From CAVPWP01 sp963709395 (GTDB lineage Bacteria; Pseudomonadota; Alphaproteobacteria; Rhodobacterales; Rhodobacteraceae), in NCBI GenBank assembly GCA_963709395.1, contig CAVPWP010000005.1, positions 91,333 through 155,332 of the forward strand: 64,000 nt of DNA. Reading direction: 5' to 3'. A model generated the notes under the pieces. That model saw only the letters and a list, made by a program, of their open reading frames with translations, ran no database searches and was not told the DNA's origin. A program made the translations under genes and the position numbers. Below, piece after piece: positions 19,275-28,306 of the stretch. Numbering within the stretch: position 1 is the first letter of the stretch; each line of letters starts with the position of its first letter.

Positions 19275-21265
19275 TGTGTGGCCTTGCAGGTTTCCTTTGC
19301 GCCCCGGCAGCATTCAATGAAGACAGCGTGGAACAGATCATTGCTGCGATGACCGCCGCAATTCGCTGGCGAGGACCCGACTCGTTTGGTGCTTGGTCCG
19401 ACCCAGCGGCTGGTATCGCACTGGGCCACGCCCGGCTATCGATCGTAGATCTATCTACCGCCGGGCAACAGCCGATGACCAGCGCGTCAGGGCGCTACGT
19501 GGTCGCTTACAACGGGGAAATCTACAATCACGCTGATTTAAGGGCCAGACTGGAAGAAAGGGGCTCGGCACCACCCTGGAGGGGTCATTCCGACACCGAA
19601 ACGCTTGTCGCTGGCCTTGATGCTTGGGGTGTCCATTCAACGATCGAACAGCTCGTTGGAATGTTTGCAATTGCTATTTGGGATCGTCACAAGCGCAAAC
19701 TTCTTCTGGTGCGAGACCGCCTTGGCGAGAAACCCCTGTGCTTTGGCTGGCAAGGTCGCGGTGCCACTCGATCCTTTATCTTTGGCTCTGAGCTCTTTGC
19801 TCTGGAGGCTCATCCTTCTTTCGATAGCGGTGTGAACCGGGACAGTTTGGTCCAGATGCTGCGCTACGGTCATGTTGGCGAAGACAATTCAATCCGAGAG
19901 GGAGTTTCAAAGGTCAAGCCAGGCGAGATCGTTGAAATATCGCTCGATCACCCAGATCCGGTCTGTCGATCCTATTGGGATGGGGGGAGCCTCGCAGCCA
20001 CTGCCTCGGAACAAGACAGCAGTCATCTTTCAGCATCGGCTGCGGTCGACCAACTCGAAGCGCTCCTTTTGGATACAGTCAGTCGCCAAATGATGTCTGA
20101 CGTTGCTTTGGGCGCGTTTCTTTCAGGCGGAATAGACAGTTCGATGATTGTTGCTCTCATGCAACGGCATTCAGACAGAGCGATTCACACCTTTTCCATT
20201 GGGTTCCAAGAAGAGCGCTATAATGAAGCGGAGTTCGCAAAAGCTGTTGCGCAACACATTGGTACCAAGCACACAGAGCTGTACGTCGGAGAAGCGGAAC
20301 TACTGAATGTAGTTCCAAAATTGGCTGATATCTACGATGAACCATTTGCAGATAGTTCCCAAATACCGACTTACCTTGTCGCTAAGTTGGCACGCAACGA
20401 TGTCACCGTGGCTCTATCTGGGGACGGTGGGGACGAATTGTTCTGCGGGTACCCGAGGTACTTGCACGGTAACTGGTTGGTAGGTCGCATGGGCAACTTT
20501 CCCCACGCCGTGCGTGCCGCAGCGTCGGCAATATCGCACCAGTTGCCTCGCCGTCTTTTGAATTCGGTCGTCGAGCCGTTTTCTGCCCACTCCTTTGGGA
20601 AAGGAGATGCCAGGACAACGGATTCAGAGAATTGGCGACTACGTAGAAAGTCGAAGCGTGGAGGATCTACACCGTAAACTTGTTTCGAAGTGCCGCAATC
20701 CCCAGGCGCTTGTCACAAGAGGCGACGAACCGCCGGCCTTCTCGACACCTATCTGCCTCCTGAGGGGAGGCTAGGGCCTGCCGCGCGGATGATGCAGCTT
20801 GACATGCTAACGTATCTGCCAGACGACATCCTTACGAAGGTGGATCGTGCTACCATGGCAGTCTCACTCGAAAGCCGTGCGCCATTTCTTGATCACCGGG
20901 TCGTCGAATTCGCGTTGTCACTTCCACACAATCTGAAGTTCCGTGACGGCCAAACCAAGTGGGTATTGCGGCAAGTGCTCTACAAGTATGTCCCGCAGGA
21001 TCTAATCGAACGGCCAAAGATGGGTTTCGAAGTGCCGATCGGTCTCTGGCTCAGAGGTGCTCTCAAGGAATGGGGAGAAGCGCTTCTTGATCGTGATCGC
21101 CTCCAGCGAGAAGGCTATCTTTCGCCGGATGCTGTCCGTAACCTGTGGAAAGAGCACCAAGAGGGGATCTCGAACTGGGGTGGTGTTCTCTGGAATATCC
21201 TCATGTTCCAAACTTGGTTGGAACGAAACGGGCCGCAATCAGGGAGCCGGAAACTGCTTTCGTGA
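19274..21265 (+). pseudogene. asnB: Glutamine-hydrolysing asparagine synthase-type amidotransferase, two compensating frameshifts
   Basis: A protein of about 660 residues with two domains. The N-terminal class II glutaminase starts MCGLAGF with Cys2 as nucleophile, then RRGPD-like RWRGPDS, and VAYNGEIYNH. The C-terminal ATP-pyrophosphatase domain has FLSGGIDSSMIVALM, SGDGGDELFCGYPRY and DRATMAVSLESRAPFLDH. The frame is lost near 20610 and regained near 20735, leaving about 40 residues out of frame. In polysaccharide and exosortase loci such enzymes are thought to amidate uronic acid residues rather than make asparagine. The start at 19274 follows the catalytic-Cys rule; a TTG one codon earlier is excluded. 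Codon use is clearly less GC-rich than neighbours, which suggests acquisition by transfer. It overlaps the convergent GT2 gene by 27 bp. Confidence 0.8.
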
Positions 21266-22183
21266 ACCGAATTCTGCTTCCCGCTCTGCCTCCACCTCCG
21301 CCACCGCGCGCTTCTTTCCGACACGAAGGACGCGGCGCTGATAGGCGCGGATGAAGCGGCGAAGCTCGGGGTCGTCGTGCTGTTGCACACCGCGCGCCCA
21401 GGCGCCGAAATAGCCCTGAAGCGTGGCGAGGCCGCCCAGGATATAGGGCGGGTGGGCCATCTTCTTGATTGCCGTCGCGGCAAAGTAGACCGGATCCGAG
21501 CCCATGTAGTACTGGCCGAAGCCATGGCGGCGGCGACCGGTCAGGATACCCTGCTGGCTTGACCCCATGGGGCGCAGATGTTCGAAGCGCAGCTCGGGCG
21601 CGTCCCAGCTGACGACCGACCAGCCAAGCTGCCGGGCCTTGTGGCAGTCGATCCCGTCCCACATGACCTCGCGGACGAAACCGCCGATCTCTTCGAAACA
21701 GGCGCGGCGGAAGAACTTGGTCATCCCAAGCGAGACATCATCGCCGATCTTCTCGCTCACCATCTCGCCCCGCGCGTTGCGGAAATAGGCCTTGCCCGAA
21801 CAGGTGCCGATGCGTGGATTGTCCTCCATCCGCCGGACGAGTTCCTCGAAGTAGCCGTGCGGAAGATCGAGGTCGAGGTCGAGCTTGCACAGATAGTCGA
21901 ACGCCTTGGGGTCGACGGTGTCGTAGCCGTAGTAGAATGCCTCGATCACCCCCGGCCCGACGGCGCGATGGCCGCGGTCGGGCTTGGCGACGACCCGGAT
22001 CCAGTCATGGCGGGCGGCATAGTCGGCAAGGATACTTGGCGTGTCATCGGTCGACCCGTCGTCCACGATGACCCAGAGCGCCGGACGCAGGCTTTGCGCC
22101 ACCATGCTGTCAAGCGTGCGGCGCATGAACTCGGCCTCGTTCCGGCAGGGAGAGATGACGAGATAGCGTTGGTTCAGGCCCAT
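21239..22183 (-). CDS. GT2-family glycosyltransferase
   Basis: A 314-residue GT-A enzyme. It starts YLVISPCRNEAEFMRRTLDSM, split here for length: the ISPCRNE strand is followed by VIVDDGSTDDT at about residue 38, a LCKLDLDLDLP acidic cluster at the metal-binding site, and MWDGIDCHKARQLGW at the acceptor region. A weak hydrophobic patch (PPYILGGLATLQGYFG) lies near residue 250 without clear membrane helices. The ATG at 22183 gives the canonical N-terminus. The gene is convergent with asnB and divergent from the exosortase gene. A Lys/Arg/Glu-rich tail ends the protein. Sugar specificity cannot be read. Confidence 0.85.
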   Translation of the reverse strand: MGLNQRYLVISPCRNEAEFMRRTLDSMVAQSLRPALWVIVDDGSTDDTPSILADYAARHDWIRVVAKPDRGHRAVGPGVIEAFYYGYDTVDPKAFDYLCKLDLDLDLPHGYFEELVRRMEDNPRIGTCSGKAYFRNARGEMVSEKIGDDVSLGMTKFFRRACFEEIGGFVREVMWDGIDCHKARQLGWSVVSWDAPELRFEHLRPMGSSQQGILTGRRRHGFGQYYMGSDPVYFAATAIKKMAHPPYILGGLATLQGYFGAWARGVQQHDDPELRRFIRAYQRRVLRVGKKRAVAEVEAEREAEFGSRKQFPAP

Positions 22184-22403
22184 GAGCGGGGTCTTCCATG
22201 CATTCGTATCGGCGCACCCCTGTTAGTGCAGCTGTGGCAATCGCACCACCGCAAAGCGTCCTTGCCGCGACAATCGGACAGGACACGCGGGATCATCCAT
22301 CCACGGATCACAGTTCCGCAATCGCTCGGTTTTTCCTGTTTCATTGGAGCACGATCTGCTAGGAAATGCCCGTCCTCAGTTTTGTCCGCCCGATGGGAAG
22401 ACC

Positions 22404-24012
22404 ATGGTATCCGTTTCGAACAGCGACTCCCTGACACAATCCGCGCGCGCTGGTACAAGCCTTGGCGGCCTGTTCTGGCTTGCTGTGGCGATTGTCGGTG
22501 CGGCGCTGTTCTTCAGCGACGGGCTCGAGGCGCTGCTGCGCGCGTGGCAAGTCCCTGAATACAGCCACGGTCCCCTGATCCCGATCCTGTCCGGCCTGCT
22601 GTTCCTGCGACAACTCAAGGACGTGCCGATCGAGCCCGGCCCCAAGACCGACCGGTGGGTCGGGGTCACGGTGATCCTTCTGGCGCTGTTCGTCGCGACG
22701 CTGGGCAAGATGGCGAACATCGCCGATATCGTGGCCTACGGGACGATCGTCTGGGTCGGCGGCATCCTCTTGATCAGCTTCGGCTGGAAGACGGGCAAGC
22801 AATTCTGGCCGCCGGTGCTGCATCTTGTCTTCATGTTGCCGCTGCCCGACACGCTTTACTACAAGATGTCGGCGTGGTTGCAGCTTGTGTCGTCCGAGCT
22901 CGGGGTGTGGTTCCTGCGCCTTTTGTCGGTGCCGGTCTTCCTTGAAGGCAACATCATCGACCTTGGCGTCTACAAGCTTCATGTGGCCGAAGCCTGTTCG
23001 GGCCTGCGCTATCTTTTTCCGATCCTCAGCTTTTCCTACATCTTCGCGGTGCTCTATCGCGGACCGACCTGGCACAAGGCGGTGCTTTTGCTGTCAGCCG
23101 CGCCGATCACCGTGCTGATGAACTCGGTCCGGATCGCCATCGCCGGATACATCGTGAACAACTTCGGTCTCGAATGGGTCGAGGGCTTTTCGCACTTCTT
23201 CGAAGGCTGGGTGATCTTCCTTGCCTGCATCCTGATCCTGTTCGCCCTTGCCCGGATCCTTCTGTTCTTCAACGACCGGGACATGAGCCTGGCCGAGGCG
23301 CTTGACCTCGACACGACCGGGCTTGGCACGCAGGCGATGCGCATCCGCTATGTGCTGCCGTCGGCGGCGATGATCACCGCCGCGGTCATCACCCTGGGCG
23401 GCGCGCTGGCCTGGCAGGCGTTGCCGCAGCGCGAGATGACCGAAATCCATCGCGACTCCTTCGCTCTATTCCCGCGAGCGATCGCCGAATGGAACGCAGG
23501 TGGGCCCCCCGCAAACACTTGGCGAATCGGTCACGCTGTCGCTCGGTGCCGACGACTATCACTCGATCACCCTGGAGAAGCCGGGCGTGGACCAGCCCGT
23601 CGGGTTCTTCTCGGCGTGGTATGCGGACCAGACGAACGGCGGTGTCCACTCGCCCGAGGTCTGCCTGCCCGGCGGCGGCTGGGAGATTGCCTGGCTCGAG
23701 CGCACGGACATGACAGACTTCATGGGCAGCGAGACGCCGTTCATGATGAACCGCGCGATCATCCAGAAGGGCGAAACCCGGATGATGGTGTACTACTGGT
23801 TCGAACAGAAGGGTCGCCGCATTGCGTGGGATTTCGCCGCGAAGTTCTGGCTCATGGTCGACGGGATCACCACGGGACGGACGGACGGTGCGCTGGTGCG
23901 ACTGACGACGCCGATCGGCCGGAACGAAACCGACGCCGAGGCCGAAGCGCGGCTTCAGGAGGTCCTGATCGGCCTGCAGGACACCCTGCCGCGGTTCATT
24001 CCCGACAGCTGA
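22404..24012 (+). pseudogene. xrtD: Exosortase XrtD-type with fused EpsI domain, one frameshift
   Basis: An eight-helix membrane transpeptidase of about 535 residues. The catalytic cysteine is C198 in EACSGLRYLFP, the arginine R243 in NSVRIAIAGY, and the histidine H264 in GFSHFFEGW, the Cys-Arg-His set of exosortases. After residue 360 a periplasmic EpsI-type domain follows (ITLEKPGVDQPVGFFSAWYA, HSPEVCLPGGGWEI). The frame breaks near 23505 at a GGGCCCCCC run, so the domain is in a second frame. The fusion and Rhodobacterales context fit XrtD, which processes VPLPA-CTERM proteins in the inner membrane. The start at 22404 is the first ATG giving the hydrophobic core. It converges with the WecG-like gene, whose stop abuts at 24013. 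Confidence 0.85.
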
Positions 24013-24831
24013 TCAGCCGGCGAAAGGGTCGCGGTAGCGTCCGAGCTTCTGCTTGAGGATTGCCCAGAGAAACGGCGGCTCGTGCACGACATAGCGGTGC
24101 CACCGCTGGCGCGGTTCCTTCACCAGCCGGTAGAGCCACTCGAACCCCCATTCGGTGATCCACGCGGGCGGGCGGGCGAAGGTGCCGGATTCGTAGTCGA
24201 TGGTTCCGCCCAGCGGCAGCCAGAGCTTCACGCCCGGCATCCGGTGGCGGTATTTGACGATGAACTTTTCCTGACGACCGCCGCCAAGGCCGACAAGACA
24301 GACGGTCGCGCCGCTGGCGTTGATTGCGTCGATCATGCGGTCGATCTCGCCCTTACGTGTCTCGAAATCGAAGGGCGGGGCATCCGTGCCCACGATCATC
24401 TCGCGCCCGACCTTGGCGTTGACGTTTCTCGCGGCCAGGTCGGCGATGCCCGGCTTTCCGCCGCACAGAAAGACCGTCACGTCCGGGTCGTCCTTGTGGG
24501 CCATGTAGAACCGGGGGAAGTAGTCCGAGCCCGACACGCGTTCCTGCACCGGAGTGCCCAGGAACTTCGTGGCGAAGAACATGATCTGACTGTCGCAGGT
24601 GATCAGGTCGAACTGGTCGAGGATGTCGTGAAACTCGCGGTCCTGTTGAAGCTTCATGATCATGTCGACATGCAGCGTCAGAAGAAGCCCTTCGCGGAAG
24701 TCATTGACCACCTCGTCCATGGTCACGTCGTGGACGTAGGCGTTCAGAAGCGGCACCTTGCGGCGCACTTTCGGTGCGGACACGAGATCGCCGTTTGCGG
24801 GGGGGCGGGAATCGGCATTCACGTCGGTCAT
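24013..24831 (-). CDS. WecG/TagA/CpsF-family glycosyltransferase (GT26)
   Basis: A 272-residue GT26 enzyme. Family landmarks are VPLLNAYVHDVTMDEVV, LITCDSQIMFF (the aspartate region), VSGSDYFPRF, VFLCGGKPG, VCLVGLGGGRQEKFI and the ending GFEWLYRLVKEPRQRWHRY, split here by description. Relatives transfer ManNAc(A) or glucose to undecaprenyl-linked sugars at the cytoplasmic face. The ATG at 24831 begins MTDVNADS; the longer open frame upstream lies within the preceding gene. Its start overlaps the preceding stop by 4 bp (ATGA). It is the last gene of a minus-strand operon with the oxidoreductase and the unknown barrel-like protein. Confidence 0.85.
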   Translation of the reverse strand: MTDVNADSRPPANGDLVSAPKVRRKVPLLNAYVHDVTMDEVVNDFREGLLLTLHVDMIMKLQQDREFHDILDQFDLITCDSQIMFFATKFLGTPVQERVSGSDYFPRFYMAHKDDPDVTVFLCGGKPGIADLAARNVNAKVGREMIVGTDAPPFDFETRKGEIDRMIDAINASGATVCLVGLGGGRQEKFIVKYRHRMPGVKLWLPLGGTIDYESGTFARPPAWITEWGFEWLYRLVKEPRQRWHRYVVHEPPFLWAILKQKLGRYRDPFAG

Positions 24832-25745
24832 GCCTCTTCGGTCTGAAGGCCCATGTGGCGCGCGACAAGATCGCGTGTGCCAAGGATGTTGGCCCGGCTG
24901 GAGGCACCGAAGACGATGGATTCGACACCGGGAAGCCCAGCGATCCACTCGATCGCCTCGTCCGCCGGGATCGCGCCCGACGCATAGACCGACATGGCGA
25001 TGGCGCGGACCCGGCCCGATTGCAGCGCGTCGAGATAGCGGTCGAACCCACCACTCATCCGAAAGCCGATCTTGTTGATGTTGGAACAGATGATCGGCCG
25101 CTCGATCCCCTCGGCCTCAAGCGCTTCAAGCAGCATGGGCATGTTCATCGTGATATAGCCGGGTTCGGCCCCGTATTTCGCCCGAACATGGTCGTGGAAG
25201 AGCCGAAGCGCCCCGGTATAGCCCATGCCGAGCAAGAGATCGGTAAAGACGTTCTGGACAAAGATCACCGGGGTCGACAGACCGCGGAACATCTTCATCT
25301 CCATGTCGATCAGCAACGTCGCCATCCCGTCGATGTCCTTCGACGCCAGCGCCGCTCCGCCCTTGAGCGCGGTACGCAGGAACCCGTCTTCGGGCATGAA
25401 GGCCTGAAGCGCGCCCAGCATCCCGTGTTCTGTCACCGCGTTGGCGTATTTGTGGGCGTAGGGCATGCAGGGGTAAAAGGTGAAATCGGCGTAGCGCGCG
25501 GGGTCGGCACGCACCCGGTCGCAGACCTCGGCGATCCGGTCGTGGGTGGTGCACATGAAGGTCTGGATGCCCGCGTCATAGGCGGTGTCGAGTACCTCCA
25601 TGATCGCGCCGGTGTCCTGAAAACGCATCGCCTGCGCGCGCGCCTTTTCCTCGGACATGTGGTTGATGCCGAAGAACTGGTTGTCCCCGAACAGCAGCTT
25701 GGGAAGACGGGGGGCGCGCGATGCAACAGGCGTTGTGTTAAGCAC
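24828..25745 (-). CDS. Conserved-looking TIM-barrel/aldo-keto-reductase-like protein of unknown function
   Basis: A 305-residue protein I do not recognise as a named family. It begins PKLLFGDNQFFGINHM, has alternating strand/helix pattern through the chain, and ends with IAMSVYASGAIPADEAIEWI and GVESIVFGASSRANI, which resemble the C-terminal cofactor-binding part of aldo-keto reductases. The middle (TFYPCMPYAHKYANAV, PVIFVQNVFTDLLLGMGY) is unlike standard members and lacks the classic Asp-Tyr-Lys-His set that I can place. A GTG at 25745 gives the start, overlapping the oxidoreductase stop by 8 bp; a longer in-frame start is Arg-rich. The tight operon with Gfo/Idh/MocA and WecG enzymes suggests sugar nucleotide or glycan modification. 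Confidence 0.55.
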   Translation of the reverse strand: MLNTTPVASRAPRLPKLLFGDNQFFGINHMSEEKARAQAMRFQDTGAIMEVLDTAYDAGIQTFMCTTHDRIAEVCDRVRADPARYADFTFYPCMPYAHKYANAVTEHGMLGALQAFMPEDGFLRTALKGGAALASKDIDGMATLLIDMEMKMFRGLSTPVIFVQNVFTDLLLGMGYTGALRLFHDHVRAKYGAEPGYITMNMPMLLEALEAEGIERPIICSNINKIGFRMSGGFDRYLDALQSGRVRAIAMSVYASGAIPADEAIEWIAGLPGVESIVFGASSRANILGTRDLVARHMGLQTEEA

Positions 25746-26829
25746 GGGCGAACCACCCTTTCTTTTTCGGTGTCGCGGGCGGTCGGGGCGCTTCGGTCGG
25801 GGCGATCCCGGCGGCATCGTCGACGATCATCGCAATGGCCCGGTCGGTGACGGCGGCCGAACGGAAGTCGTTCTCGACCGCGCCTGTCTTCCCGTCGCGC
25901 ACCGCCTCGACGAAATCGGCGATCTGGTGGGAGTATTCCTCGCCCCTGAGGTAGAACCAGGGGTCTTCGGTCAGCTCGGTCGTATAGCGCACGGTCCATC
26001 CCTTGCCGTAGCCGTCAAGGCCGGGCACCGCGTCACGCAGGTAAAGCTGGCATTCCTGGCGGTCGGCATAGAGCCGCCCGTTCGTGCCGATCATGCTGAT
26101 CTTCGTGGTCATCTTGCGATGCAACTCGTCGCTCCAGTTCACGGAAAGCTGGGCGGTGGGGCCATCTGGGAAGGTCAGGGTGGAAAACACCTCGTCGTCG
26201 ATCTCGGCGGAGAAGACGCTGTTGAGCGCCGATCCGACAACGCGGGTCGGCATGCCGAAATACCAGTTCAGAAGGTTGAGCGGATGCGCGGCGTAGTCGT
26301 AAAGACAGCCGCCGCCTTCCGTCTTGCTGCTGCGCCAGGTCTGGCGCTTGGGGCGTAGCACGACGGGTCCGTAAGCCTCGGCCAGGACATGCGTGATGCG
26401 ACCCAGCGCCCCGGCCCGCACGAGCCGACCCATTTCGCGGAAGGCGCCGACGTAGCGGTAGTGATAGCCGACCTGACCGATCAGACCGTTTGTTTCGGCC
26501 AGCGTGGCCAGGTCTTCGGATTCACGCCAGTCGAGGCAGAAAGGCTTTTCGCAGAAGACGTGGAGGCCCCGGTCAAGTGCTGCGCGCACCATCGGTCCGT
26601 GCAGGCGCGATGGCGTGGCGATGACGACCGCCTTCAACCCCGGCTCGTTCAGAAGTGCATCGAAGCTGCGGTAAATCGTGCGACGGGTGTTCTTCGCAAG
26701 GACATCGACCAGAAAGCCGGTGGAATCACAGCCGATCACCTCGACATCCGGGTGCGCGCCCACCAGCGCGAAATGCGACAGGCCCATCTTGCCAAGGCCA
26801 ACGACACCGATCTTCGTTTTTTCCTGCAT
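25738..26829 (-). CDS. Gfo/Idh/MocA-family NAD(P)-dependent oxidoreductase
   Basis: A 363-residue sugar oxidoreductase. The dinucleotide fold is IGVVGLGKMGLSHFALV at the N-terminus. EKPFCLD at about residue 95 contains the conserved Glu-Lys-Pro of the family. Further on GGGCLYDYAAHPLNLLNWYFG carries the catalytic Asp/His region, split here by description. Homologues in polysaccharide loci oxidise UDP-HexNAc derivatives at C3 or related positions (WlbA-like). The start is the ATG at 26829 (MQEKTKIGVVG); the open frame upstream reaches into the divergent region and is not conserved. It heads the minus-strand trio with the barrel-like protein and WecG. Confidence 0.85.
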   Translation of the reverse strand: MQEKTKIGVVGLGKMGLSHFALVGAHPDVEVIGCDSTGFLVDVLAKNTRRTIYRSFDALLNEPGLKAVVIATPSRLHGPMVRAALDRGLHVFCEKPFCLDWRESEDLATLAETNGLIGQVGYHYRYVGAFREMGRLVRAGALGRITHVLAEAYGPVVLRPKRQTWRSSKTEGGGCLYDYAAHPLNLLNWYFGMPTRVVGSALNSVFSAEIDDEVFSTLTFPDGPTAQLSVNWSDELHRKMTTKISMIGTNGRLYADRQECQLYLRDAVPGLDGYGKGWTVRYTTELTEDPWFYLRGEEYSHQIADFVEAVRDGKTGAVENDFRSAAVTDRAIAMIVDDAAGIAPTEAPRPPATPKKKGWFARA

Positions 26830-27069
26830 CACCCGCACATACTCGACTTCAGGCGCCACCGACAGACCCCGGAACGGGGGACCCGCCAAGACGCAATTTG
26901 TGTCCCGCTTGCCAGCCTTCACGGCCATCTGCAATCGCCTCGCGGGACTCGCATCCTGGGGTCGGCTAACAAGCCACTGTGGCGGAATGACGACCGATCG
27001 CCGCTGTGATGCCGCAAACCCTTGGTTTAGTGTTACGCCTACACAGCGCGGCTTGTATTGGTTCCGAGC

Positions 27070-28218
27070 ATGATTTTCACGCCATCCCCGGACGAGGCGT
27101 TTCGCCAGTATCAGACCAAGCGATTCTTCGGTTCGCTTGATGGCGTCCGGTTTCTGAGCATCCTCGCCGTACTCTGGCATCACGGAGCGGTGTGGCCCCT
27201 TTCTGAAGCCCCTCACGTAATTCTGACCCGCGGATTCACAGGGGTGAACTTCTTTTTCGTTCTGAGCGGTTTCCTGATAACTACACTGCTCTTGCGGGAA
27301 GAAATGCACACTGGCCGTATCTCGCTGTCTGGCTTTTACTGGCGGCGATTGCTGCGGATCGTGCCTGCATATTTCTTGCTGATAACGGCGGTTTCGGCCT
27401 ATTACATCCTTTGGAAGGGTGAGACGCAGTTCGCGCCACTGGTGCCCTATTACTACTTGTTTCTTTCAAACTTCCTGACCAGTGACATCCCTCTTCTGAG
27501 CCCGACCTGGTCACTTTCGGTGGAGGAGCAATACTACCTGTTCTGGCCGCTGATGCTGGTTCTGATGGGGGGGGCTGCAGCCTACAGTCGCGTTGTGCTT
27601 CTGGTCGTGCTTATCGCGATCTGCCTTGCAGCAACCTTCGGCCTTGGCGATCTGCTGGGCATCCCGAGATTTGAGACCGAACACGCAGTGTTCCAACTGC
27701 CAGGCGAAGCCTACAGCGGCATCCTGATCGGCTCACTTCTTGCCGTGGTTCTGCATTCGCCGCGCGGATATGCAATGGCCTTTCGGATCGCCGGGGCCCG
27801 CGTGGCCCCGCTGGCGGGAGCGGCACTTGTTCTGGCGGCACTGTGGCTTCTTCCGCAGGACTTGAGCGGTCTTCCGTTCTTCGTGCTGCACTGCGCGATG
27901 GCAGTCTTCATCGCTACGGTGGTGATGCGGGAGGATCACGTGCTTGCCCCTGTACTGCGCTTTCGGCCGGTGGCCCGGATCGGGCAGATCAGCTACGGTA
28001 TCTACCTGTTCCACCTTATCGCGCTGCATTTTGCGAACGTGGCAGTCGGGAGGCTGGATCTCGATCCGACGGCAGCGGCCTGGACGGTAACTGTTGTATA
28101 CGTGCCGATCGCGATCCTGATCGCCGAGGTCAGCTTCCGCTTCTACGAAACGCCAATTCGGCGTCTAAAGCCGCGGCCGGTCGGCGGTGGACGTCCGTCA
28201 GAAGGGCCACAGACGTGA
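27070..28218 (+). CDS. Acyltransferase-3 family membrane O-acyltransferase (OafA/YrhL type)
   Basis: A 382-residue membrane protein with about ten hydrophobic helices. The N-terminal signature is SLDGVRFLSILAVLWHH with the catalytic-type histidine, followed by GVNFFFVLSGFLI, FYWRRLLRI and SPTWSLSVEEQYYLFWP, all standard for acyltransferase family 3. It moves acyl groups, usually acetyl, onto sugars of surface polysaccharides at the membrane. I chose the ATG at 27070; a TTG at 27058 is also in frame. The gene is divergent from the oxidoreductase operon and upstream of manC by about 90 bp. Its composition is slightly lower in GC than that of manC. Confidence 0.88.
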   Translation: MIFTPSPDEAFRQYQTKRFFGSLDGVRFLSILAVLWHHGAVWPLSEAPHVILTRGFTGVNFFFVLSGFLITTLLLREEMHTGRISLSGFYWRRLLRIVPAYFLLITAVSAYYILWKGETQFAPLVPYYYLFLSNFLTSDIPLLSPTWSLSVEEQYYLFWPLMLVLMGGAAAYSRVVLLVVLIAICLAATFGLGDLLGIPRFETEHAVFQLPGEAYSGILIGSLLAVVLHSPRGYAMAFRIAGARVAPLAGAALVLAALWLLPQDLSGLPFFVLHCAMAVFIATVVMREDHVLAPVLRFRPVARIGQISYGIYLFHLIALHFANVAVGRLDLDPTAAAWTVTVVYVPIAILIAEVSFRFYETPIRRLKPRPVGGGRPSEGPQT

Positions 28219-28306
28219 TGACGCCACCCGAGCCCATTCAGACGCGGTCGCCATGCATCAGCATTGAGATTGAATCAGCCAGTCTCCACAAACCGAGAGT
28301 ACGCAA

